NCBI GenBank assembly: GCA_964398985.1 | Contig: CAYNOS010000001.1 | Location: 149,442 to 213,441, forward strand | Direction of reading: 5' to 3' | From: CAYMRL01 sp964398985 | Lineage (GTDB): Bacteria; Deinococcota; Deinococci; Deinococcales; Trueperaceae | Length of the DNA: 64,000 bases | The notes under the pieces: model-generated | What the model saw: the letters and a program-made list of their open reading frames with translations, nothing else | Told to the model about the DNA's origin: nothing | The model's database searches: none | Shown: positions 9,298-17,863 of the stretch, in pieces | How the letters are laid out: the number at the start of each line of letters is the position of its first letter | Position numbering within the stretch: position 1 is the first letter of the stretch | Position numbers and translations under genes: made by a program

Positions 9298-9816
9298 CTA
9301 GACGCGCGCGGCGGCTTCCCAATCGACGGCTGTCAGCAGATCGGCGATGATCGCCTCGAGGCCGACGCGGTCCTCGTCGTCGAAGTTGGCCGGTAGCGAG
9401 CTGTCGAGGTCCAGCACCGCCAGCGTGCGTGGGCCAACGACGACCGGCACCACGATCTCGGAGCGCGAGCGCGGGTCGCAGGCGATGTGTCCTGGGAAGG
9501 CGTTCACGTCCTCGACGACCACGGTCTCGCGACGCTCGGCGGCGGTACCGCACACGCCGCGCCCCAGCGCGATACGCACGCAGGCCGGCTGGCCCTGGAA
9601 GGGCCCGAGGACCAACTCGCCGCCACGCACCAGGTAGAAGCCGACCCAGTTGAGGCCGGGCAGCGACGCGTAGATGGCGGCGGCCGCGTTGGCGAGGTTG
9701 GGCAGCCAGTCGCTCTCACCCTCCACCAAGGCCCGCACCTGCCGACGCAGCAGGTCGTAGCGCTCAGCCTTGCCGGCGCCCGCCGGCAGCGGCTCGATGA
9801 CGGATGCCTCGTGCAC
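9298..9816 (-). CDS. msrC: Free methionine-(R)-sulfoxide reductase, GAF-domain type
   Basis: 172 aa, a single GAF domain. The three cysteines of the fRMsr family are all present: Cys79 (QPACVRIALG), Cys89 (GRGVCGTA) and Cys113 (HIACDPRSRSE), spaced as in the Escherichia coli enzyme. It reduces free L-methionine-(R)-sulfoxide using thioredoxin, an oxidative-stress repair activity. The GTG start is preceded by a leaderless TAGCAT box. Converges on the alcohol dehydrogenase gene with only a 12-base gap. Confidence 0.93.
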   Translation of the reverse strand: MHEASVIEPLPAGAGKAERYDLLRRQVRALVEGESDWLPNLANAAAAIYASLPGLNWVGFYLVRGGELVLGPFQGQPACVRIALGRGVCGTAAERRETVVVEDVNAFPGHIACDPRSRSEIVVPVVVGPRTLAVLDLDSSLPANFDDEDRVGLEAIIADLLTAVDWEAAARV

Positions 9817-9822
9817 TCGGCG

Positions 9823-9828
9823 ATGCTA
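9823..9828 (-). promoter_or_regulatory. Leaderless -10 box TAGCAT for msrC
   Basis: Read on the minus strand, TAGCAT, then six bases, then GTG. There is no Shine-Dalgarno sequence before this GTG. Confidence 0.6.
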
Positions 9829-9883
9829 CCAACCGGGCTTCCGGTACAGTGCAGTTCGCGACCCAGAGGATGTAGGGAGGCAT

Positions 9884-10990
9884 ATGACCCTGACTGCGAG
9901 CGCAGCCACCGCCGCCGGCCCTGCCAGCGCCAGGCTGGCGACCGACATCGACACGCCCAGCGTGCTCATCGACCTCGACGTCGTCGAGCGCAACATCGAG
10001 CGGCTCCAGGCGTACCTGGATCGCCACGGGATCGACAACCGGCCGCACATCAAGACCCACAAGCTCCCGCTGATCGCCTACTGGCAGCTGGCGGCCGGCG
10101 CCACCGGCGTGACGGTGCAGAGCGTCGGCGAGGCCGAAGTCATGGCCGCCGCCGGCATCACCGACATATTGATCACCTACAACGTCATGGGCGCCGAGAA
10201 GATCAGGCGCCTGGCGGAGGTCGCGCGCCTGGCCAAGGTGCGGGTCGGCGTCGACAACGCGGTGGCGGTGGCCGCCGTCGGCGAGGCTGCAGCGCTCGCC
10301 GACCGCGAGATCGGCGTGCTGATCGAGTTCGAGTGCGGCAAGGGCCGACAAGGGGTCCTCGAGCCGGAGCAGGCCGTGTCGTTGGCGCTCGCCTGCGGAC
10401 GTTACCCGCGGCTCAGGTTCCTCGGCCTGATGTGCTACCCGAGCGGACCGCACGTGGCTGACTTCGTCGCGCGAACGCGCCAGGCGCTCGCCGAGCACGG
10501 CGTCGCAGTGGCGGTCGTCTCGGTCGGCGGCACCCCCGACATGTGGCGGGCCCACGAGACTGCCGGTGAGACCGAGCATCGCGCCGGCACCTACGTCTAC
10601 AACGACCGCCGCAGCGTCGCCGCGGGGGCCGCCAGCCTCGAGGATTGCGCGCTGCACGTGCACGTGACGCTGGTGAGCCGGCCGACCGCTACGCGCGGCG
10701 TGATCGACGCCGGCTCCAAGACCCTTACCAGCGACGGGTTCCCTCGCGAGCTGGGCGGCGGCTACGGCTTGATCCTCGAGTACCCTGACGCGGTCGTCAC
10801 CGAGCTGTCCGAGGAGCACGGAGCCGTCGACTTCTCGGCCTGCGAATGCGTGCCAGACATCGGCGAGCGCCTCAGGGTGGTGCCGAACCACGTCTGCCCC
10901 GTCTCCAACCTGCACGACGAGGTCTACTTGCACCGCGGCGGCGTCATCGTTGCAGTGGTGCCGGTCGCGGCTAGGGGGATGACGCGCTGA
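9884..10990 (+). CDS. D-threonine aldolase / D-serine dehydratase-like PLP enzyme (fold type III)
   Basis: 368 aa. The N-terminal alanine-racemase-like barrel has the PLP lysine in HIKTHK (K57). The C-terminal domain has the family metal site H336 and C338 in PNHVCPVSNL. This combination identifies the D-threonine aldolase / eukaryotic-type D-serine dehydratase family, which acts on D-hydroxy amino acids with a divalent metal. The start ATG at 9884 has GGGAGG just upstream; the frame continues further upstream but overlaps msrC. The choice between aldolase and dehydratase cannot be made by eye. Confidence 0.88.
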   Translation: MTLTASAATAAGPASARLATDIDTPSVLIDLDVVERNIERLQAYLDRHGIDNRPHIKTHKLPLIAYWQLAAGATGVTVQSVGEAEVMAAAGITDILITYNVMGAEKIRRLAEVARLAKVRVGVDNAVAVAAVGEAAALADREIGVLIEFECGKGRQGVLEPEQAVSLALACGRYPRLRFLGLMCYPSGPHVADFVARTRQALAEHGVAVAVVSVGGTPDMWRAHETAGETEHRAGTYVYNDRRSVAAGAASLEDCALHVHVTLVSRPTATRGVIDAGSKTLTSDGFPRELGGGYGLILEYPDAVVTELSEEHGAVDFSACECVPDIGERLRVVPNHVCPVSNLHDEVYLHRGGVIVAVVPVAARGMTR

Positions 10991-11456
10991 TCTTGGCGAT
11001 GCGCATGGCTCTGAGCGAGGCGCCAAGCGACACCGTGTCGCCGACCCGCCGTCCGATGAGGGCCTGCGCCAGCGGCGCCAGGTAGGAGACCAACTCCGCC
11101 TCCGGATCCGCCTCGTCGACGCCGACGATGGTGATGCTGAACGCGCTTCCCTCGCCGGCGACCGGCTCGAGCTCGACGAGGTGACCGAACGCCACCTCGA
11201 CGCCGTCTCCAGGCACCCTCACCTCGGCGCTCATCAGACGCCCGAGAAGCTCGTCGAGCGCAGTCTCGAGCGCCAACTGACGGCGGGCATCCCCTTCGCT
11301 CTGCGCCAAGGCCGCCCGGATCTCGGCCTCTTCGGCGCGCAGCAGGGCCAGACCGCGCTCGGTGACGAGGTTACTCGCCCCCTCTGGCAGCGGCGCCCGC
11401 CGCACCACTTGGACGTCGTCGTGCTGGGCGTCTTCCTTGATGAAGGCTCTGCTCAC
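10971..11456 (-). CDS. GreA/GreB-like transcription elongation factor family protein
   Basis: 161 aa from the GTG at 11456, preceded by GGGGAG; a GTG at 11474 in the same frame is less likely. The N-terminus (SRAFIKED) is typical of the short Gre-like proteins. A helical region follows (about 40-85), then the Gre C-terminal domain with APLAQALIGRRVGDTVSL. The N-terminal part is shorter than the coiled-coil of true GreA, so it may be a Gre-fold competitor at the RNA polymerase secondary channel rather than a cleavage factor. Probably co-transcribed with the upstream membrane-protein gene; its end overlaps the converging PLP enzyme gene by 20 bases. Confidence 0.8.
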   Translation of the reverse strand: MSRAFIKEDAQHDDVQVVRRAPLPEGASNLVTERGLALLRAEEAEIRAALAQSEGDARRQLALETALDELLGRLMSAEVRVPGDGVEVAFGHLVELEPVAGEGSAFSITIVGVDEADPEAELVSYLAPLAQALIGRRVGDTVSLGASLRAMRIAKISASSP

Positions 11457-11475
11457 GGCTCTCCCCGAGAGCACC

Positions 11476-12165
11476 TTAGCCCGTTCCTCGGCGCCGCCCC
11501 GGATCCAGCCTGACGGACAGGCGCGGCAGGAAGAACTGCGCCAGCGGGCCGATCCCGAGCGCGTAGACCAGGGTGCCGACCCCCACGACGCCGCCGAGCA
11601 GCCAGCCGAGCAGCACGACGATGACCTCCAACGAGCTCCTCACGAGGCGGATGCTGCGCCCGCTGACGCGTGACAGACCGGTCATCAGCCCGTCGCGAGG
11701 GCCGGGACCGAAGTGGCTGCCGATGTAGGCAGCGGTGGCGACGCCGTTCAGCGTCACGCCCGCGAGCAGGTAGGCGATCTTCACCGCCAGCGTCTCGGGC
11801 GCGCCCAGGAAGCGCAGTGCCTGGTCGAGCACCAAACCGATCAGCACGGCGTTGGCGAGCGTGCCGATGCCAGGAGCCTGGCGCAGCGGCAGCCAGGCCA
11901 CCAGCACCGCCAGGGAGGTGCCGATGGCCGCGGTGCCGATGCTGACAGGCAGGTGCAAGGACAGGCCGTAATGAAACACGTCCCAGGGAGGCATCCCGAG
12001 CCCGCTGAGGATGATCAGCGCCAGCGAGACGCCGTAGAGCGTCAAGCCGCAAAGGAGCTGAACGAACCGGCGCGTCAGCCTCCCGGCTCGCAGCTGACCG
12101 CTCGGGGATAGGTGGTAGAGGCCGGAGGCGTCGCGGCTGTCGGCGGGTGGGGGCGTAGGCACCAC
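11476..12165 (-). CDS. YczE/YitT-type integral membrane protein
   Basis: 229 aa with about five or six hydrophobic helices after a roughly 35-residue hydrophilic N-terminus. LSGLGMPPWDVFHYGLS and SHFGPGPRDGLMTG are characteristic of YczE-like membrane proteins. Function in the family is poorly known. Two in-frame GTG codons (12165 and 12162) are possible starts; a CATCAT box lies six bases before the second, resembling the other leaderless promoters but weaker. It reads into the Gre-like gene with a 19-base gap. Confidence 0.8.
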   Translation of the reverse strand: MVPTPPPADSRDASGLYHLSPSGQLRAGRLTRRFVQLLCGLTLYGVSLALIILSGLGMPPWDVFHYGLSLHLPVSIGTAAIGTSLAVLVAWLPLRQAPGIGTLANAVLIGLVLDQALRFLGAPETLAVKIAYLLAGVTLNGVATAAYIGSHFGPGPRDGLMTGLSRVSGRSIRLVRSSLEVIVVLLGWLLGGVVGVGTLVYALGIGPLAQFFLPRLSVRLDPGRRRGTG

Positions 12166-12259
12166 GCGATGATGCCATGGCGAGTAGGCTTGGCTCGATC
12201 ACCAGCGTCCGGCCATCACGTCCCCTTGCATCTCGCCGGCGGAGAGGCGTGTCCCACCC

Positions 12260-12658
12260 ATGTTCAATCTCGGACCCATCGGTCAGCTGTCTCGCACCAC
12301 TTCGAACATCAGCGCCGCCGAGGACTTCTACGGTCGCGTCCTTGGGCTCAGGCACCTGTACACCTTCGGACGTCTCGCCTTCTTCGACTGCGGAGGCACG
12401 CGCCTCTACCTGCAGGAAGCGGAGGCCCCGCTGGCGACCGAGTCGGTCATCTACTTCCAGGTGGCCGACGTGACGGCCGCGCACGCCGCGCTGAGCGCGC
12501 GCGGCGCCGCGTTCCGTGGCTCGCCCGAAAGGGTCCACAAGCATCCCGACGGAACCGAGGAGTGGCTGGCGTTCTTCGACGATCCCGAAGGCCGGCCGCT
12601 TGCCATCATCGCGCAGGTGGCTCCGCCGCCGCAGGAGGAAGCCGGAGGCGGCAGGTAA
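12260..12658 (+). CDS. VOC-superfamily (glyoxalase/dioxygenase fold) protein
   Basis: 132 aa. It opens with IGQLSRTTSNISAAEDFYGRVLGL, the classic start of a glyoxalase/bleomycin-resistance domain, and ends with AFFDDPEGRPLAI containing the second-repeat Glu. One complete VOC unit, likely a homodimer binding a metal. The reaction cannot be predicted. The start ATG lacks a strong ribosome binding site; GGAGAGG lies somewhat far upstream. Divergent from the membrane-protein gene. Confidence 0.85.
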   Translation: MFNLGPIGQLSRTTSNISAAEDFYGRVLGLRHLYTFGRLAFFDCGGTRLYLQEAEAPLATESVIYFQVADVTAAHAALSARGAAFRGSPERVHKHPDGTEEWLAFFDDPEGRPLAIIAQVAPPPQEEAGGGR

Positions 12659-12743
12659 CCGCCTGGAGGTCGCCGCCAGGGGCAGAAGGTTAGATTGCTC
12701 CCGGACGCAGCGGCTCGCAGCCGCGTGTGACGAGGAGCGTGGC

Positions 12744-13553
12744 ATGACGGAGTTGGAGACCTGGCGGCGCGAGTACGTAGGCAAGCTCGCTGCGCCGTAC
12801 GGCTGGTGGGCCATCACGGCCTTGGCGTGGCTCGAGCCCGGCGACAACCTGCTCGGCAGCGAGCCTGAGGCCAGGGCACCGTTGCCGGCGAGGGCGCCCG
12901 GACGGCTGGCAAACCTGCATCTCGACGGCGAGGAGCTGACCGTCACACCGTTGGCGCCTGACGTCTGGCATGCCGGCCGCCACCTGAGCGAGCCGCTGAC
13001 GACCAGCGGTGACGAGGTGTTGTTCGTCGGGAACGCCGCTGACGCGATCCGGGTCAACCTCATCCGGCGCAGCGGGCTCTTCGGCGCCCGCGTCTACGAC
13101 CCCCAAGCAAGCGCCGCGCGCGACCCCACCAGCGAGGTGGCGTGGTTCCCCGCGGATTCCTGTTGGCGCGTCGAGGCCGCGTTCGAGCCGGCTCGAGACG
13201 GCGAGACGATCGCCGTCGTCAACGTGATCGGGCAGGTGACGCAGACGCCGGTGGCGGGCCGCGCCAGCTTCGAGCACGCCGGTCACAGGTACACGTTGCT
13301 GGCCACGGCCGGCGGCCGGCCGGACCGGCTGTTCTTCAACTTCAAGGACGCCACCAACCAGGGGATCAGTTACGGGGGCGGCCGCTTCCTCAACGTCGAC
13401 GGCCCCAGCCCGGACGGTCGCATCGTTCTCGATTTCAACTACGCTCACCACCCGCCGTGCGCCCACACGCCGTACGCGACCTGCCCCACGCCCTCACCGG
13501 AGAACTGTCTGCCGTTCGGCGTGCTGGCGGGCGAGCGGTACGCGGGCGGCTAG
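12744..13553 (+). CDS. DUF1684 family protein
   Basis: 269 aa from the ATG at 12744, which has GAGGAG upstream. The C-terminal half carries the DUF1684 signatures: the loop PDGRIVLDFNYAHHPPCAH and the terminal TPSPENCLPFGVLAGE. Function unknown; the family is often annotated as uncharacterised and contains clustered conserved Asn, His and Cys suggestive of a binding site. No signal peptide. Its stop lies 39 bases from the converging SDR gene. Confidence 0.88.
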   Translation: MTELETWRREYVGKLAAPYGWWAITALAWLEPGDNLLGSEPEARAPLPARAPGRLANLHLDGEELTVTPLAPDVWHAGRHLSEPLTTSGDEVLFVGNAADAIRVNLIRRSGLFGARVYDPQASAARDPTSEVAWFPADSCWRVEAAFEPARDGETIAVVNVIGQVTQTPVAGRASFEHAGHRYTLLATAGGRPDRLFFNFKDATNQGISYGGGRFLNVDGPSPDGRIVLDFNYAHHPPCAHTPYATCPTPSPENCLPFGVLAGERYAGG

Positions 13554-13592
13554 CCGCCTGCCGCCTCGGTTCGGCGCCTCCGCCGGCGAGGG

Positions 13593-14339
13593 TCAGCGCC
13601 CCCCGGTGACGTCGATGAACGCGCCCGTCGTGTAGGACGCCTCGTCCGACAGCAGCCACATGATCGCGCTCGCGACCTCTTCCGCGGTGCCGCCGCGGCG
13701 CAGCGGCACGAAGGCTTTGACGCGCTCTACCCTGTCCGGCTCGCCGCCGCTGGCGTGGATGTCGGTGTAGATGAAGCCGGGCCTGACGGCGTTGACACGG
13801 ATGCCCTCGAGGGCCACCTCCTGGGCCAGGCCGATGGTCATCGTGTCGAGCGCCCCCTTGCTGGCGGCGTAGTCGACGTACTCGCCGGGCGAACCGCTGC
13901 GAGCGGCACCTGACGAGACGTTGACTATCGCGCCGCCGGCGCCCCCGTGGCGCGCAGACATCCGCAGCACCGCCTCGCGGGCACACAGGAAGGCGCCGAA
14001 GACGTTGGTCGCGAAGACCCGCCGGAGGCGCGGGGCATCGATCTCCTCGAGCCGCGCCTGGCGCTCCAGCACTCCGGCGTTGTTGACGAGGGCGCCCAGC
14101 ACAGGGAGCCGCTCGTCGATGGTCCGGAACAGCCTCGCGACGTCACCCTCCTCGGCAACGTCGGCCTGCACCGCCAGGGCAGTGCCGCCACCCGCTGTGA
14201 TCTCCGCCACCACGGCCGCGGCGGCAACCGCGTCGGAGCGGAAAGCGATGCACACGTGGTAGCCGCGCCGCGCGGCCAGGCGGGCAGTGGCCGCGCCGAT
14301 GCCCCTGCCGCCACCAGTCACCAGCAACGTTCTAGCCAT
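13593..14339 (-). CDS. SDR-family oxidoreductase
   Basis: 248 aa. The cofactor motif TGGGRGIGAA, the NNAG motif and the active site Ser (NVSSGAA) with YVDYAASKGAL (Tyr-x-x-x-Lys) are all present, so the enzyme should be active as an NAD(P)-dependent dehydrogenase/reductase, close to FabG/3-oxoacyl-ACP reductase-like members (C-terminal TGAFIDVTGG). The ATG at 14339 is chosen because TACGCT lies seven bases upstream; a TTG two codons earlier also reads in frame. Substrate unknown. Confidence 0.92.
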   Translation of the reverse strand: MARTLLVTGGGRGIGAATARLAARRGYHVCIAFRSDAVAAAAVVAEITAGGGTALAVQADVAEEGDVARLFRTIDERLPVLGALVNNAGVLERQARLEEIDAPRLRRVFATNVFGAFLCAREAVLRMSARHGGAGGAIVNVSSGAARSGSPGEYVDYAASKGALDTMTIGLAQEVALEGIRVNAVRPGFIYTDIHASGGEPDRVERVKAFVPLRRGGTAEEVASAIMWLLSDEASYTTGAFIDVTGGR

Positions 14340-14346
14340 CGCCAAC

Positions 14347-14352
14347 AGCGTA
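14347..14352 (-). promoter_or_regulatory. Leaderless -10 box TACGCT for the SDR gene
   Basis: Minus-strand TACGCT followed by seven bases and ATG, without a Shine-Dalgarno sequence. Confidence 0.5.
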
Positions 14353-14373
14353 CGTGGTGGCTGCCGCCCGCGG

Positions 14374-15714
14374 TCAGACCGGCTTGAGTGGACTGGTGCT
14401 GGGCGCGAGCAACCTGTGCAGCAGCGCCGTGACGAGCGCCGCGCCGATCCCGACGCCGAAGACGGCCAGGGTGCCGGTGATGGACTCGAGCAGGGCCGGG
14501 CGCACCAGCAGCACCACCGCCAGCGCGAGCATCACCGAGCCGCCGACCAGCTTGAGCACGCGGGTCTCGCGTTCTCCGACACGCGCCACGCGCATGGTGG
14601 CGACGGCGACGAGGAACACCAGCAGCTCGTCGAGCAGGAAGACCAGCATGTAGAGGGAGAGCAGCAGGACGAACGTCGCGGTAGGCACTACCGCCGCCCC
14701 GACCAACTGCGTCCACAGGACCGGCATGCCGGCGGTGCAAGGCAGTTCGATCACCGTCACGCCCAGTGCCATGCTGGCGGTGGCGAGCACCGTCGCGGGC
14801 GCCGAACCCTGGGTGCTCATGACGCCGCGGATCCGCCGGTAGATGCCGGGCTTGCTAGCGTCGTCGATGGTGAAGCTGAGCCCGCGCTTGAGCGCGAAGT
14901 AGTCCTTGATCCCCACCACGGCGTAGGCCAGCGCGATGACCGCGACGATCACCCTGATCCAGCCGGCGAACGACACCAGAGCGAACGCGCTGAAGAGACC
15001 GGCTATGAACAGCGCGTAGACGACGGCCGCCACGCTCAGGAAGGTGATGCCGACGAGCAGCAGCCGGCGTCGCGAGCGGGTGTTGACCACGACCCCCAAC
15101 AGCAGCGCCATCACCCACAACGAGCAAGGGTTGAAACCGTCGACGAGCGCGATCAGTCCGGTCGCGAGCCACAGCGACCGGTGGCCCAGGTCCACCGCGC
15201 CGATCACCGGGAGTCGAATGACGCTGTCGGCCGGAGCCGTCGGGGTCGTTGCGGGCGCCGTCACTCCTTGGCTGGTGGCCGTACCTGCCGTCGCGGCGGC
15301 TTCGCGGTAGAGCATCACGACCTCGCGGATCTCGCGCGCCGTGCGCTCGCCGAAGCCGGTCCAGGCGTAGGCGCCGATGAACGTGACCGGCACGCCCGTG
15401 ACCTCCCCGCCGTACTTCGCGGCCATCTCGAACAGCAGCTGCCGGTTGGCCGGGTTGCCGTAGACCTCGTAATCGCGCACCACGACGTCGGGGAACTCGG
15501 TGACCAACTCGGCGAGGAACTCCTTCTCCAGCGCGCAGTAGGGGCAGCCTTCGCCGCGGAAGAACTCGATGACGACGCCGGGGCCTTCGGGGGCCTGTGT
15601 AGCCGCCGAACCGCCGGGGCTCTGCGCCGCGGTGGTCCCGCAGGTCAGAGCCAGCATGACGACGGTGATCGCCTTCAGGACCTGGCGCACCACTCGGCCG
15701 AGGCGGGCTCCCAC
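14374..15714 (-). CDS. Glutaredoxin/thioredoxin domain fused to a CcdA/DsbD-like membrane domain
   Basis: 446 aa. A signal sequence or first helix (about 10-30) leads to an exported glutaredoxin-like domain with CPYC (C57, C60) in FFRGEGCPYCALEKEFL and a cis-Pro loop (GVPVTFIG). After a Thr/Ala/Pro linker comes a polytopic membrane domain with two buried cysteines: DGFNPCSLW and IELPCTAGMP, about 130 residues apart, as expected for the thiol pair that carries electrons across the membrane in CcdA/DsbD. The single chain should move reducing power to an extracytoplasmic thiol protein. GTG start. It is unlinked to visible cytochrome c genes. Confidence 0.87.
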   Translation of the reverse strand: MGARLGRVVRQVLKAITVVMLALTCGTTAAQSPGGSAATQAPEGPGVVIEFFRGEGCPYCALEKEFLAELVTEFPDVVVRDYEVYGNPANRQLLFEMAAKYGGEVTGVPVTFIGAYAWTGFGERTAREIREVVMLYREAAATAGTATSQGVTAPATTPTAPADSVIRLPVIGAVDLGHRSLWLATGLIALVDGFNPCSLWVMALLLGVVVNTRSRRRLLLVGITFLSVAAVVYALFIAGLFSAFALVSFAGWIRVIVAVIALAYAVVGIKDYFALKRGLSFTIDDASKPGIYRRIRGVMSTQGSAPATVLATASMALGVTVIELPCTAGMPVLWTQLVGAAVVPTATFVLLLSLYMLVFLLDELLVFLVAVATMRVARVGERETRVLKLVGGSVMLALAVVLLVRPALLESITGTLAVFGVGIGAALVTALLHRLLAPSTSPLKPV

Positions 15715-15804
15715 ATGAGAAGCCTCGCAGCGTCACGAGTCGGCTGCCAGTGTCATGCGTCCTTCGGCTCAGGGCCCGAAGGCGCGGGCACGGTCGAGGA
15801 ACGT

Positions 15805-15824
15805 CGCCGCGCGCGTGCGCGGCG
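15805..15824. terminator. GC hairpin after the EcsC-like gene, possible terminator
   Basis: A perfect 8-bp stem CGCCGCGC / GCGCGGCG with loop GCGT lies three bases past the EcsC-like stop codon on the minus strand. No clear U-run follows, so intrinsic termination is uncertain. Confidence 0.35.
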
Positions 15825-15826
15825 CT

Positions 15827-16474
15827 CTACGCCAGCTCGACGAACTCGATCTGCCTGGCGAAGAACTCGGTCGCGGTGGCGGCGACTCGTTTGGTGTCGT
15901 AGTAGGCGTAGCCGGCCATCGCGGCGGCGCCGGCCAACGGTACGAAGCGGGCGGCGGCGTGGCTGATGGCGCGCTGGCTCACCCGCAGTCCCAGCTGCCT
16001 GAGAAGGACCTGCAGCGCCGCGGCACTGGCGCCGCGCACCAAATAGCGGTCGCCGAGCCGAACCACCACGTCGCGCACCAAGGCAGCGCCTCCGTGCCGG
16101 AACAGGCAGTAGATCAGAGACTCGCGGCCGAGCGCGCCGGTCTGCCCGAAAGCAGCGGCGATGCTCCCGACCATCGCGCTCTGGATCTTCCAGACCGCGA
16201 CCAGATCGGGCAGCACGGTCGCCAGCCCGAGCGGTCCTGGTGGCAGCGCCAGCGTGCCCGAGACCTTCGCGGCCAACCACGCCGACTCGTTGGCGATCGC
16301 CTGGGCGCGCGCGTGAGGATCGTCGCTGGCGGTCTCGCGCGGCGGCGGTACCCGCGAGATGATGTCGAACAGCTGCAGCCCGAGTTGCCGTGTGCTGTCG
16401 GCATCGCCCGCGGCGCGCACGGCAGCCGGGGGCTGCGGCGATCTGACTATGGCTCGTTCCTGCCGGTCGGACAT
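15827..16474 (-). CDS. EcsC-like family protein
   Basis: 215 aa. Pattern matches EcsC-family proteins: a helical, mildly hydrophobic protein with PPGPLGLATVLPDLVAVWKIQ (the family's Pro-Gly/Asp segment) and a central amphipathic region; the C-terminal third contains PLAGAAAMAGYAYYDTK, a glycine-rich hairpin-like helix. Function in the family is unknown; Bacillus EcsC sits in an ABC-transporter operon but no such context exists here. The ATG start is supported by a TAGACT box six bases upstream. Confidence 0.7.
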   Translation of the reverse strand: MSDRQERAIVRSPQPPAAVRAAGDADSTRQLGLQLFDIISRVPPPRETASDDPHARAQAIANESAWLAAKVSGTLALPPGPLGLATVLPDLVAVWKIQSAMVGSIAAAFGQTGALGRESLIYCLFRHGGAALVRDVVVRLGDRYLVRGASAAALQVLLRQLGLRVSQRAISHAAARFVPLAGAAAMAGYAYYDTKRVAATATEFFARQIEFVELA

Positions 16475-16480
16475 GGCGGC

Positions 16481-16486
16481 AGTCTA
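16481..16486 (-). promoter_or_regulatory. Leaderless -10 box TAGACT for the EcsC-like gene
   Basis: Minus-strand TAGACT, six bases, then ATG at 16474; no Shine-Dalgarno sequence. The same hexamer precedes nosD. Confidence 0.6.
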
Positions 16487-16542
16487 GCGAAGCCGAGGCG
16501 CCGCGTTGGTAAGCGGCGCCGCTGGTGTGGCACGATGACCGG

Positions 16543-16887
16543 ATGATCACCAGACACGGACCAGGAGCGTACTTCCACAGCGTCGTCGAGGCAGGCAGCA
16601 CCCTCTACCTCTCGGGCGTTGTCGCCGGCGACCTGAGCGCCGACATGACAGGACAGACCGAGCAGTTGCTGGCACGCATCGACCAGGTGCTGGCGAGCGT
16701 CGGCAGCGACAAGTCTCGCATCGTCTCGGCGACCATCTACATCACCGACATGGGGCTGAAGAACGACATGAACGCGGTCTGGCAGCGCTGGTCCGACCCG
16801 GCGCACCGTCCGGCTCGCGCGACGGTCGCGGTTGCCGATCTCGGCGAGAAGGTGCTCATCGAGATCTCCTGCATCGCCGCGCGCTGA
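16543..16887 (+). CDS. RidA-family enamine/imine deaminase
   Basis: 114 aa, typical RidA length. It has the conserved Arg in HRPARATVAVADLG and Glu in IEISCIAA that form the active site at the trimer interface. RidA proteins hydrolyse reactive 2-aminoacrylate and related imines released by PLP enzymes; several such enzymes occur in this window. The ATG at 16543 is used because it aligns with the family start; a GTG at 16525 is in frame. A CACGAT box six bases upstream could be a weak leaderless promoter. Confidence 0.9.
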   Translation: MITRHGPGAYFHSVVEAGSTLYLSGVVAGDLSADMTGQTEQLLARIDQVLASVGSDKSRIVSATIYITDMGLKNDMNAVWQRWSDPAHRPARATVAVADLGEKVLIEISCIAAR

Positions 16888-16946
16888 GTTCCAGCTGAGT
16901 TGACGCTGCCGCGGCGCAGTCACTGCGCCCAGGTGCGCTCGGCTCT

Positions 16947-17435
16947 TCAGGCGGCGGCTTCCGGCTCGAGCCGCAGGCGAATGCGCTCCCGCCGCGGGTG
17001 GTCGTCGATGTACTCGAGCCACTCCCGGACGCTGAGGTCACCGAGGTCGTTGGAGGCGATCTGAAGGTCGGGGTCGACGCCCGCCGACTCGAGCTCACGC
17101 GCCAGCGCCACCGTCTCCGCACGGACCTGCCTGAACGCGGCGCGCAGCTCGTCGAGGCTCGCGCCCTCCGGTTCACGGTACCGGTGGTAGGTGTCGGGAG
17201 TGAACGGCGCTCCCTGAGCGACACGCAGGCGGCTCCGGCTCCAGCGTTCGATCCCGATCCAGTGGTTGAACGCCTCACGGTTGCCGGGAACGTCCTTGGC
17301 TCTGGCATAGACAGGCTCGAGGTCACGGAACGATGCCTCGAGTTGCATGGCCAACTCGCCGATCGACTTGCCGCGGGCCCTGGCGCGGATGCGTGACCTC
17401 AGTCCGGCGCCTACCAGTCTCTGTAGCAGGCTCAT
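16947..17435 (-). CDS. DinB-like family protein
   Basis: 162 aa, predicted all-helical. FNHWIGIERWSRSRLRVA and REWLEYIDDHPRRERIRLR resemble the helices of the DinB/YfiT four-helix bundle, where a His near the start and a HxxxH-like pair near the end bind metal; here the second pair is only partly present (DDHPRRERI). The start overlaps the stop of the DUF4180 gene by ATGA, so the two are co-translated. Function unknown; a stress or thiol-transfer role is common in the superfamily. Confidence 0.6.
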   Translation of the reverse strand: MSLLQRLVGAGLRSRIRARARGKSIGELAMQLEASFRDLEPVYARAKDVPGNREAFNHWIGIERWSRSRLRVAQGAPFTPDTYHRYREPEGASLDELRAAFRQVRAETVALARELESAGVDPDLQIASNDLGDLSVREWLEYIDDHPRRERIRLRLEPEAAA

Positions 17436-17812
17436 CCCACCTGCCTCCTTCCCAAGGCGCCCGTCAGGCGTTCGATGGCTGTCTCGCGATCGGCCACGAA
17501 CGCCACCTGGTCACCGCGGTTGGCCTCGCGCACGAAGGCCCTCAGGGCCTCGCTGCCGCCCTCGGCGAAGCCGCCTACGATCGCGACGCGGAGCCGATAG
17601 TTGGCGAACTTCTGAAGGACGTCGCCCGCCAAGCCGGTCGACAGGTCGAAGAAGGCTGCTGGGAGCTGTTCCTGCCTCAACACCACGGCTTCGAATCCCT
17701 GGAGCGCGGCGTTGCCAACCATATCGACCGCGTCGCGGAGATCGGCGATGGCGACAGCTGTGGCGGCCACTTCGGCCACGCGCTCGTCCTCAGGCGCTGC
17801 GATCAGGTTCAC
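17432..17812 (-). CDS. DUF4180 family protein
   Basis: 126 aa, full length for the family. The family core is clear: MVGNAALQGFEAVVLRQEQL, then FFDLSTGLAGDVLQKFANYR and LRVAIVGGF. Function is unknown. GTG start with GGGAGG six bases upstream. It is the first gene of a two-gene minus-strand unit with the DinB-like gene. A TAGAGT box (17830-17835) could be its -10. A pair of palindromes 50-90 bases upstream suggests regulation. Confidence 0.85.
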   Translation of the reverse strand: MNLIAAPEDERVAEVAATAVAIADLRDAVDMVGNAALQGFEAVVLRQEQLPAAFFDLSTGLAGDVLQKFANYRLRVAIVGGFAEGGSEALRAFVREANRGDQVAFVADRETAIERLTGALGRRQVG

Positions 17813-17863
17813 GGACGACCTCCCTGACTACTCTAGGCCGACGCGGGACCGCAGCGAGACTTG

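Noticed and set aside
11453..13063. 536-codon minus-strand frame covering the VOC and DUF1684 genes
   Set aside because: The plus-strand genes have clear family motifs and good starts; the minus frame has none.
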